NCBI RefSeq assembly: GCF_002505485.1
Contig: NZ_DAVG01000049.1
Span: forward strand, 714 to 31,424
Direction: 5' to 3'
DNA from: Methanosarcina sp. UBA5
GTDB lineage: Archaea; Halobacteriota; Methanosarcinia; Methanosarcinales; Methanosarcinaceae
DNA: 30,711 nt
A program made the position numbers and the translations under genes. Below, piece after piece: positions 24,174 to 30,711 of the stretch. The notes below the pieces were generated by a model, which was not told the DNA's origin, did not search any database, and worked only from the letters and a program-made list of their open reading frames with translations. Numbering within the stretch: the first letter of the stretch is position 1; every line of letters begins with the position of its first letter.

Positions 24174-24540
24174 ATTTGATGTTCCTTGGCTTTGGAAATA
24201 ATATTTCTTTCAATGAAATGATAATAAGTATGGCTTTCAAACCTGCTACTCGAGGGAAATTCCTCGAAATACAGGTCTCGCGACTATTGCCATGTATTAT
24301 AAAGTAAAAATTCTGATAGGTTTTCCCCATTAATGGCTTTACCTATTAAATCCCTTTCTAATATAAGTAATCATTTATATAATGAGAAGAAAGCCAGAAA
24401 AATTCTAAAGCCAAAAAGAGATTGGCCAGAACAGAGATCCAAACATTTCCCATTAGTTTTCGGGTTCTATTTCCCTTCAGTTTTTGACACTTTCCCAGTC
24501 AGTCTCCTGGTTCTGATTTTTTAGAGTTTTTGAAACGTTA
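24174..24540. other. Intergenic region with nested inverted repeat
   Basis: This gap of 367 bases contains ACCTG...CAGGT arms around CGAGG...CCTCG at about 24241-24275, a possible hairpin upstream of purP. The open frame at 24333-24524 on the plus strand has no family resemblance and no ribosome binding site. Nothing else was recognised. Confidence 0.4.
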
Positions 24541-25284
24541 TTAAATCAAACTAAGGATAATAGGCGTAATAAAAGTCTCAATAATAGCTGCGACCAGAAG
24601 AAGAGGCAAGATCCAGCGGAAATAAAACATGAGCCCCTCTTTAAATTCTCTTTTGATCTGGGTAGGTTTCCCTATAAGAGCAGAAAATACCTGGTGCCCG
24701 AGCCGAAGCCCTATGCCTGCAGCCAGGAAGACCATAGGCAGTTCCAGTATTCCATGGGGAAGAAGGCCAAGCAAAATAAAGAGCAGTCCTCTTTCCTGAG
24801 CGATAAGATAAACGATAACTCCCACAATATATCCATTGAAGGCGATAAAAAGTACCGGAAGAATTCCCAGAGCCAGCCCGAGTACCAGAAAAAGCAGGCT
24901 TAAAAAGGCATTATTAAGAAAAATTGTAAGCATTATGATAAGAGGGTTCATTGTCATGATTGATTCAAAGCGGGAACTAAAACTTTCTCTTAGAGTCTCA
25001 GCCATAGAAGGAAAACTTGCAGCTGAATTATAGCCTACGATTAAGAATACAGAAAATAAAAAGGCCATGAGAAGTGCATAAGGCCAGATAAAGCGCAGAT
25101 ATTCTGTAAACCCCTTTTTCGAATCATTTCTGTTATCGTGCCAGGCTTCTGCCGCGCTGCTTCCTGGGAAGAAATCTTTCTCTTCTGCAGCATATCCTCT
25201 ATTTTCTATCTTCCCTTCAGGAGTCCCTGAAGTCTGTACTCCTGCTTTTCTTTCCTCTGAACCATAATCGTCTTCTTTTTCCAT
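24541..25284 (-). CDS. Stage II sporulation protein M-like (SpoIIM/DUF95) membrane protein
   Basis: A 247-residue protein with a charged N-terminal region of about 65 residues and then five or so transmembrane helices. The family pattern NNAFLSLLFLVLGLALG and FNGYIVGVIVYL is followed by GLLPHGILELPMVFLAAG, the conserved PHG-E-P motif of SpoIIM/DUF95. In archaea these proteins are not tied to sporulation, and their role is unknown. ATG 25284 is preferred (GGGG upstream at six bases); a GTG at 25296 would add four residues. It lies 71 bases after the DUF63 gene, so cotranscription is possible. Confidence 0.85.
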   Translation of the reverse strand: MEKEDDYGSEERKAGVQTSGTPEGKIENRGYAAEEKDFFPGSSAAEAWHDNRNDSKKGFTEYLRFIWPYALLMAFLFSVFLIVGYNSAASFPSMAETLRESFSSRFESIMTMNPLIIMLTIFLNNAFLSLLFLVLGLALGILPVLFIAFNGYIVGVIVYLIAQERGLLFILLGLLPHGILELPMVFLAAGIGLRLGHQVFSALIGKPTQIKREFKEGLMFYFRWILPLLLVAAIIETFITPIILSLI

Positions 25285-25355
25285 ACCTATCCCCACAAGT
25301 AATTCTCAGTTTATTTAATCCTGATCCAGATGCATATGGCCAAATATTTTTTGTC

Positions 25356-26225
25356 TCAAATTCCCAGCATCATCCGGATCGTGTTCCGGGTTGCAGGGGA
25401 AAGCCCAAGGATCAAAATGACCATTTTGATTAGTGCTTTCAGGTTCACGGAACGCTCGTCATCCTCAAACTGAGTGTCAAGCAAGTAAAGAACCCCTACG
25501 AAGATAATAAGCTTTAATGGATACATAACCAATGCGGTGCCAGTCAGGTTGATAAGATAGGTGGGCACTACATGCTTTTCAAAGTATCCAAGATGATCTA
25601 CTCCTATGTATGTCGAAGAAGCATCCATCAAGTGAACCATCAGGATAGAAAGGTTCAGGGGATCGGTGAATATCGAGGATTTGAAATGTCGAGCAACCAG
25701 ATAAAAGATAAAGGTTAGACCTGTTCCTGCCCCGATTACGAATAAGGGCACGTACGAGACTAATATACTCTCAAAATGCAGGAGAACAGCGAGATTTATG
25801 AAAAACCATGCGAGTCCGAAGCCTGCAAAGGTGAAATGAAAATCCTTTATAAGCCCTGCTTTCTGCATCCGGATTGAAATCCAGAGGCAACCTACAGTTA
25901 TCGCAAAAACCAGGAAGTAAATATTGGGAGTTATGAGAAGATAGCTAAATGGTGGGTGGAAAATATCTGAAGGAGAATCCTCAATTACGCGCAGAGAAGA
26001 CCCTGCAAGTACGAAAGGCAGGACAGATGCAATAAAGCGAGGGGTTATTTTTACCTCAAGCTTTTCGAGCAGCTTGAAAACCCCAAATACACAAATACCC
26101 AGTATTATTGCCCAGGTAAAGGTATTTACAGTATTATATCCCTCGTCACCTCTTATGGGATCAAGATAATAGGTATTAATAAACTGTGAGATATTATCTA
26201 TTGAAAAACTCATCTTATCACTCAT
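25356..26225 (-). CDS. DUF63 family membrane protein
   Basis: A 289-residue archaeal integral membrane protein with about seven or eight hydrophobic helices. The family start INTYYLDPIRGDEGYNTVNT is intact, and the MVHLMDASSTYIGVD segment and LSPATRNTIRMMLGI end also fit. DUF63 is widespread in Euryarchaeota with no established function. ATG 26225 is used, with ATG 26213 as alternative. Confidence 0.88.
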   Translation of the reverse strand: MSDKMSFSIDNISQFINTYYLDPIRGDEGYNTVNTFTWAIILGICVFGVFKLLEKLEVKITPRFIASVLPFVLAGSSLRVIEDSPSDIFHPPFSYLLITPNIYFLVFAITVGCLWISIRMQKAGLIKDFHFTFAGFGLAWFFINLAVLLHFESILVSYVPLFVIGAGTGLTFIFYLVARHFKSSIFTDPLNLSILMVHLMDASSTYIGVDHLGYFEKHVVPTYLINLTGTALVMYPLKLIIFVGVLYLLDTQFEDDERSVNLKALIKMVILILGLSPATRNTIRMMLGI

Positions 26226-26770
26226 TCAAAATGGCAATATCCTAATACAATTAATACTTACAATGTATACACCAAACTTACTTCTTTAATCAAGAAGGTA
26301 ATATTCTTCTCCGGTACACGATGTTCGTTCTGATTTAAGATATTTCTTTCCGGAGAGTTCTATCCAATAAGCGTTAGCAATATTATATAAGCTTTAATGT
26401 ATTACTTTAGTTTTATAATTATTTAAAATATTTTAATGGTATAATAGGCATATATAATGTAGTGATTAGGATAGAGAATTTATAATGATGTAAACATAAA
26501 GATTATTCTGATATAAACATGGAAATAGTCTTAAATAAGTTTTGAATAAAAGAATTATAAATTATGAGTTTTGATATCTCAGACCTTAAATATACTTGAA
26601 ACAAGACCTCAGACCTGAAAAACACTTTAAATATTTGTAATATATTTGATTTAAGACATATTTCAGACTGGAATTATAAAGAATTAAGTTAATGCGTTAA
26701 CGTATTAAATGTACCTGATATGCCACAGTCTGCTGATAATCTAAATTTATGACTTCGTACGTATATTCGG
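26226..26770. other. AT-rich intergenic region between divergent genes
   Basis: About 550 bases without a plausible gene. It contains loosely repeated segments (CTCAGACCTTAAATA near 26579 and CTCAGACCTGAAAAA near 26610) and a small inverted repeat GTTAATGCGTTAAC at 26689-26702. It must hold promoters for DUF63 and egsA. Confidence 0.45.
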
Positions 26771-26779
26771 ATTTATAAG
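26771..26779 (+). promoter_or_regulatory. TATA box of egsA
   Basis: ATTTATAAG lies about 45 bases upstream of the ATG, with a predicted transcription start near 26800 and a leader of about 20 bases ending in GCAGGT. Confidence 0.45.
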
Positions 26780-26820
26780 AGCCAATTTACTATCTATCGT
26801 AATAGAATACTGATGCAGGT

Positions 26821-27891
26821 ATGAAATTGACCATTAACAAAAACAGCGCAAAATGGATGCAGCTTCCCAGAGATGTGCTTGTCGGGCATGGCGTGCTTGA
26901 GGAAATCGAAGATGTCTGCAGGGACCTGAAAATGAAAGGAAATGCGCTGATAGTAACCGGAAGTACTACAAAGGATATTGCAGGCAAAAGAGTCCGTAAC
27001 CTCCTTGAGAGTGCAGGTATTAGCGCGGAAACAGTTCTGACGTGCAAAGCTACTACGGAAGAGGTTGAAAAGGTTATGGAAAAGGCCCTTGAGGTAGAGG
27101 CTAATTTTCTCCTTGGGGTTGGAAGCGGCAGGTCTATTGACCTTGCAAAACTTGCTTCTACCCGGCTTGAACTTCCTTTTATTAGCGTGCCGACTGCAGC
27201 GTCCCACGATGGCATTGCATCTTCTCGTGCCTCAATTGTGGATAATGGGAGGAGTACTTCTGCGCAGGCCCAGGCACCTATTGCCGTTATTGCAGATACG
27301 GAGATTATTTCAGCAGCTCCCTACCGCTTTCTTGCGGCTGGCTGTGGAGACATAATTTCCAATTATACAGCAGTACTGGACTGGGAACTTGCAAGCAGGC
27401 TCAGAAATGAATATTTTGGGGCATATGCTGCAGCCCTCTCCCGTATGGCTGCCCGGGTAATTATCGATTGTGCAGACTCCATAAAGCCTGAACATGAGAC
27501 CTCAGCAAGGCTTGTGGTAAAGGCTCTTGTTTCGAACGGGGTTGCGATGAGTATCGCAGGCTCTTCCAGACCTGCTTCAGGCTCGGAACATATGTTCAGC
27601 CATGCCCTTGATAAGATAGCTCCAAAACCCGCGCTCCACGGAGAACAATGTGGAGTAGGGACGATTATGATGATGTACCTCCACGGTGGAAACTGGCAGG
27701 AGATAAGGGAAGCCTTAAAAAAGATAGGAGCTCCTGTAACTGCCGAGGAACTGGGTATAGAAGATAAGTATATAATTGAAGCCCTGTTACATGCACACAG
27801 TATTCGCCCGGAACGTTATACAATTCTCGGGAGCGGCCTTAATCCTTCCGCTGCTGAGAAAGTTGCAAAAATCACAAAGGTCATAAATTGA
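26821..27891 (+). CDS. egsA: Glycerol-1-phosphate dehydrogenase
   Basis: This enzyme reduces dihydroxyacetone phosphate to sn-glycerol-1-phosphate with NAD(P)H, setting the archaeal stereochemistry of membrane lipids. The 356-residue protein has the nucleotide-binding GVGSGRSIDLAK (99-110), PTAASHDGIASSRAS (124-138), and zinc-ligand candidates in GCGDIISN (174-181), SEHMFSHALD (255-264; H257, H261) and LHGEQ (272-276; H273). It appears to be a single-gene transcript. The antisense frames inside it are not genes. Confidence 0.96.
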   Translation: MKLTINKNSAKWMQLPRDVLVGHGVLEEIEDVCRDLKMKGNALIVTGSTTKDIAGKRVRNLLESAGISAETVLTCKATTEEVEKVMEKALEVEANFLLGVGSGRSIDLAKLASTRLELPFISVPTAASHDGIASSRASIVDNGRSTSAQAQAPIAVIADTEIISAAPYRFLAAGCGDIISNYTAVLDWELASRLRNEYFGAYAAALSRMAARVIIDCADSIKPEHETSARLVVKALVSNGVAMSIAGSSRPASGSEHMFSHALDKIAPKPALHGEQCGVGTIMMMYLHGGNWQEIREALKKIGAPVTAEELGIEDKYIIEALLHAHSIRPERYTILGSGLNPSAAEKVAKITKVIN

Positions 27892-28016
27892 AAAGTTATT
27901 CTTATTCAGGCTAAAGCGAAGAATGAATGTCCGTTCAAGATACCAGAATTTAAGGCAGGATTCAATTCAGGAATCAAACAGCACATATACGATTAAAAAG
28001 AATCCGGTTAATCTTG

Positions 28017-28110
28017 AATCACTTAACTTCCAATCAGACAATCACTTAATTTCCAATCAAGTAATCACTTAATCTCCAACCAGATTAATTAGTTACTAAG
28101 TTTCCAATTA
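28017..28110 (+). repeat. 23-bp tandem repeat, three good copies and one degraded
   Basis: Units at 28017-28039, 28040-28062 and 28063-28085 follow AATCACTTAATTTCCAATCAA with few differences. A degraded fourth runs to about 28110. There are no spacers, so this is not a CRISPR array. It lies in the 475-base gap between egsA and the UPF0179 gene. Confidence 0.85.
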
Positions 28111-28173
28111 AAGAGTTATCTTAAATCAAACCCAATATCGAGTTTCAAATGATATCGAAAAGCTCCAGGTGAC

Positions 28174-28348
28174 CCTGAGAAGCGGGACACAGGCGCGAAA
28201 AAAACAAGCTTTGAGTCGCCTGACAACACCAACAATGACGTTTTCGCTCAAGCCTTTTTTGAAAAGGCTTGTGGTCAAGTCTGTTACAAAAGGATTGTGA
28301 CCGCGCCGAAAATTAAGCCTGAGAAATGGAGCACAGGCCAAAAAACAA
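28174..28348. repeat. Direct repeats flanking a perfect 10-bp hairpin
   Basis: CCTGAGAAGCGGGACACAGG (from 28174) is echoed by CCTGAGAAATGGAGCACAGG (from 28318), each followed by an A-rich run and CAA. Between them, CAAGCCTTTT (28249-28258) and AAAAGGCTTG (28262-28271) form a perfect inverted repeat with a 3-base loop. It may be a small repeat element upstream of the UPF0179 gene. Confidence 0.6.
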
Positions 28349-28366
28349 TTAAACGGAAGAGTTAGT

Positions 28367-28816
28367 ATGACAGAGAGCGATACCAAAATAACACTTATCG
28401 GATCACGGCTTGCAAGGGAAGGACTGGAATTCATATTTAAAGGTGAGATGCCCGAATGCAAGAAATGCCGGCTGAAAAATACCTGCCTTAACCTTGAACC
28501 CGGACGCAGATACAGAGTTGAGAAAATCAGGAATAAAGACGTCCACGAATGTTTCCTGCATGATAGCGGCGTGCTTGCCGTAGATGTGAGCAAGGCACCT
28601 ATCCTGACTACGTTAGAGTCAAGAAAAGCAGTCGACGGGGCAAGAATCATGTATGAGCCTCCAAAGTGCGGTAAGAGAGGATGCGAGATTTATGAGACCT
28701 GTCACCCTGAGGGACTCTCAAAAGGTGATAAATGCAAAATTGTAGAGGTTCTCGAAAACCTTGATTCCAAGTGCGAAGCCAATTATTCCCTCAAAAAGGT
28801 GAAATTGTCCTGGTGA
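28367..28816 (+). CDS. UPF0179 family cysteine-rich protein
   Basis: A 149-residue protein matching the archaeal UPF0179 family, whose function is unknown. Nine cysteines (C31, C34, C40, C62, C101, C106, C112, C123, C136) in patterns such as CKKCRLKNTC and CGKRGCEIYETC suggest bound metal, either zinc or an Fe-S cluster. ATG 28367 follows GGAAGAG. The DUF2150 gene begins 74 bases downstream on the same strand. Confidence 0.88.
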   Translation: MTESDTKITLIGSRLAREGLEFIFKGEMPECKKCRLKNTCLNLEPGRRYRVEKIRNKDVHECFLHDSGVLAVDVSKAPILTTLESRKAVDGARIMYEPPKCGKRGCEIYETCHPEGLSKGDKCKIVEVLENLDSKCEANYSLKKVKLSW

Positions 28817-28890
28817 ATGTAAACAAACACATTTTAGTAATAGTAAGATTGATTATCAATAAATAAAAAAGGTAAGAAGCGGTGTTATAA

Positions 28891-29526
28891 GTGCCTGAAC
28901 AGGAAATGAACCAGGTCCCCCCCTATGAATTTTATACCCAAAAGCGCTGGGAAAACTGGCTCGGACGGGCAAGAGAGAGCGGTTTCCAGATAAAGGAGTC
29001 GGAAGAAGAAGCTGGAAAGGAAAGTGCCATATTCGTGAATATGGTTGATGATGTGATTCTTGCCTGCCTGAAAGTGATTGCACGCTTTGATAAGGGTATG
29101 CTCTCCAGAGAAAAAGCTCTGGAGATCCTGGCTGAGATCCGGGACATTGTACTTTCCGAGGTCGAGCCAATTTCTGAAGATATCAACCTTATGATCGACT
29201 CTGTCCAGACCTCTCTTATGGGAGCTCTTATCGCCTTCGAGTGCTATATTATGGGCGACTATGACGAGGGAGCCAATATTGCAGAGCTTGTAAAATCAGC
29301 CATTGAGGCAGAATCCTCGGACAACCTTGAGCTTGCCCTTGATTATACTGCACAGTGCGGGGCGCTCGTACTTAAAGGGAAGAGCCTTCCTGAAGAGGTT
29401 ATGGTCGATCTTCCCTACGGCATTGTCGCAGAATGGCTTGACGGAATTGATTCCATCTCAGCTGCAATGTTAGGAAGCGACAGCTACAAGGAATTTGACG
29501 AAGAAGATGAAGAGGATATAGTATAA
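28891..29526 (+). CDS. DUF2150 family protein
   Basis: A 211-residue acidic, mainly helical protein that fits DUF2150, found in methanogens and relatives with no known function. Conserved-looking parts are YTQKRWENWLGRARESGF near 15-32 and the VEPISEDINLMIDSVQTSL region. The C-terminus is a run of Glu/Asp (FDEEDEEDIV). The start is GTG 28891, supported by GGTG eight bases upstream. Confidence 0.85.
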   Translation: MPEQEMNQVPPYEFYTQKRWENWLGRARESGFQIKESEEEAGKESAIFVNMVDDVILACLKVIARFDKGMLSREKALEILAEIRDIVLSEVEPISEDINLMIDSVQTSLMGALIAFECYIMGDYDEGANIAELVKSAIEAESSDNLELALDYTAQCGALVLKGKSLPEEVMVDLPYGIVAEWLDGIDSISAAMLGSDSYKEFDEEDEEDIV

Positions 29527-29538
29527 ACTATTCTTAAC

Positions 29539-29581
29539 AAAGGATTCCGTTTCCAATTTTTCAGGAATGCGGAAGTCCTTT
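29539..29581. terminator. Imperfect inverted repeat between convergent genes
   Basis: AAAGGATTCCG (29539-29549) pairs with CGGAAGTCCTTT (29570-29581) apart from one bulge. It lies 12 bases after the DUF2150 stop and may act as a terminator or 3' stabilising hairpin. Confidence 0.4.
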
Positions 29582-29668
29582 GAAAATTTATAAAAAATTG
29601 AATATCGAAGTAGATATACCTAAAAATTAAATGTTATCAAAAAAAGTTGTTAAAAAGCTTTCAGAGCT

Positions 29669-30711
29669 TCAACTAAGTTTCCCTGCCGCAGCCTCATGTT
29701 TTTCAATTACTTTTTTGTAGACCTCGAGAGTTTTTTCAGCTATTGTTTTCCAGTTGTATTGTTTTTTGAGAAGATCGTAACCTTTTTCCCCCATTCGGTT
29801 GTGGCCAAGTCCTTCAAGGACGTAATTAAGGCCCCAGGCAATGGAAGAGGGCTCTTTATGTGCAATAACGCCTGTCCTGAAATTTTCTACGAGGGCAACG
29901 GCATCACTTGCAACTACAGGTTTTTTTGCATCCCAGGCTTCAAGCACCACAATTCCGAAAGGCTCGTTCCGGCTGGGCACGCACACAAGGTCGCAGGCAT
30001 TGAACCAGTCTATTACAGTATTATCCGGAGCGTATCCAAGGAAATTGCATGAGTTCCATATGCCAAGCCTCTGAGCCTGATTTTCGCACTGAGAGCGCAT
30101 TTCTCCCTCGCCTATAAGCACAAACTGGGCATTCCTTTTTTTCAGCACTTTAGCCGCAGCTTCGACCAGCAGGTCAGGCCCTTTCTGATAGGACATCCTC
30201 CCCGTGAAAAGTACCACTGGGAGACAGGGATGAATACCATAGTGCCTTTTCACATCTCCGGGGTCGATTTGCCTTTTTATTTTTCCCACGTTTATGCCGT
30301 TAGGGATTTCCCATAGCTTGTAATCGGGAATTTTGTAGATATGTTTGATTTCTTCCTTCAATATAGTAGAAGTCGTGATAATCTCCGAAGATTCGTAGCC
30401 TCCAAGCCACTCCCTGTGTGAGATTTCCTTTGCCTCCCACCAGTCTCCGTGACGGTTTCCATTGCGCCCCCATTCCGTACTGTGGAAAGTCAGCACAAAG
30501 GGCAGTCCAAACTGGGCTTTTATCCTGCAAAGCACATTTACAGGGTGCCAGTCGTGACCATGTAGAACATCAAATTCTCCTGCACTTTCTCTCACCTCGA
30601 GGAACCGGCAGTACATACCATCACACATACGGTTCATCTGCTCAACGATTCCCCCGTTTTGATCACAGGCAATCTTGTGATAATAAACCCCATTTATTAT
30701 CTCATCTTTAT
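29669..30711 (-). CDS. Glycosyltransferase family 4 protein (glycogen-synthase-like), cut by the window edge
   Basis: The frame is open to the right edge, so the N-terminus is missing; an internal ATG at 30637 is not the start, since coding continues upstream (KDEIINGVYYHKIACDQNGG). Motifs of GT-B, GT4-type retaining enzymes are present: FDVLHGHDWHPV, a VLFTGRMSYQKGPDLLVEAA donor-domain segment and EPFGIVVLEAWDAKKPVVAS, the E-x7-E motif with catalytic-region glutamates. The DVLHGHDWHP element recalls glycogen/starch synthases and related sucrose-type enzymes. Donor and acceptor are unknown. It converges with the DUF2150 gene. Confidence 0.85.
   Translation of the reverse strand, partial: KDEIINGVYYHKIACDQNGGIVEQMNRMCDGMYCRFLEVRESAGEFDVLHGHDWHPVNVLCRIKAQFGLPFVLTFHSTEWGRNGNRHGDWWEAKEISHREWLGGYESSEIITTSTILKEEIKHIYKIPDYKLWEIPNGINVGKIKRQIDPGDVKRHYGIHPCLPVVLFTGRMSYQKGPDLLVEAAAKVLKKRNAQFVLIGEGEMRSQCENQAQRLGIWNSCNFLGYAPDNTVIDWFNACDLVCVPSRNEPFGIVVLEAWDAKKPVVASDAVALVENFRTGVIAHKEPSSIAWGLNYVLEGLGHNRMGEKGYDLLKKQYNWKTIAEKTLEVYKKVIEKHEAAAGKLS

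Noticed and set aside
24333..24524. 63-codon plus-strand frame downstream of the SpoIIM-like gene
   Set aside because: No start signal, no recognisable family, and composition like intergenic DNA.
28017..28085. Possible CRISPR array
   Set aside because: Repeats are directly adjacent with no spacers and no cas genes nearby.
28126..28650. 174-codon open frame on the minus strand
   Set aside because: It is antisense to the well-supported UPF0179 gene and to repeat-rich intergenic DNA, with no family resemblance.

Overview
The window looks like the chromosome of a methanogenic archaeon of the genus Methanosarcina. It carries archaeal informational genes (aIF2-gamma, Rpo7/RpoE, Spt4, S24e, S27ae, a Kae1-Bud32 fusion), archaeal metabolic genes (glycerol-1-phosphate dehydrogenase, PurP, the GTP-dependent dephospho-CoA kinase family) and several families typical of methanogens (DUF2551, UPF0179, DUF2150, DUF63, COG2108). 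Intergenic regions are long and AT-rich, with archaeal TATA boxes and many short degenerate tandem repeats. Species assignment is inference.

Region 1 (about 1-8200) looks accessory. It opens with the 5' part of an IS630-like transposase gene cut by the window edge and a small DUF2551 gene without a normal start. Then comes a one-directional set: Sfp-type phosphopantetheinyl transferase, stand-alone acyl carrier protein, stand-alone AMP-forming acyl/aminoacyl ligase, PP-loop ATP pyrophosphatase, NAD-synthetase-like PP-loop enzyme with a long insertion, DUF362 protein with two [4Fe-4S] motifs, and a hexapeptide acyltransferase. Carrier, ligase and PP-loop enzyme are tightly coupled. Archaea do not use ACP-based fatty acid synthesis in general, so a self-contained carrier-protein pathway with its own activating enzyme and two amide- or thioamide-forming candidates is the most interesting item here. 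My model: the ligase loads an acid on the carrier's phosphopantetheine arm, one or both PP-loop enzymes convert a carboxylate to an amide or thioamide, and the acyltransferase decorates the product. The product is unknown.

Region 2 (8200-12700) holds a YdjM/DUF457-like membrane hydrolase, a COG2108 radical SAM enzyme divergent from a small ferredoxin plus cyclase-family hydrolase pair, a decayed membrane-anchored protein gene (about 11266-11850) and a hypothetical gene at 12206 that may use an ATA start.

Region 3 (12800-24200, minus strand) is a conserved housekeeping block: Kae1-Bud32 with overlapping RdgB/HAM1; a 1013-residue membrane-anchored TPR protein; the cluster aIF2-gamma, PIN nuclease, Rpo7, Spt4, dephospho-CoA kinase, S24e, S27ae; and purP.

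Region 4 (24500-30711) has SpoIIM-like and DUF63 membrane proteins, egsA (archaeal lipid backbone stereochemistry), UPF0179, DUF2150, and a GT4 glycosyltransferase running off the right edge.

No tRNA, rRNA or CRISPR array was seen. At least seven intergenic sites carry independent short tandem or dispersed repeats, listed separately.
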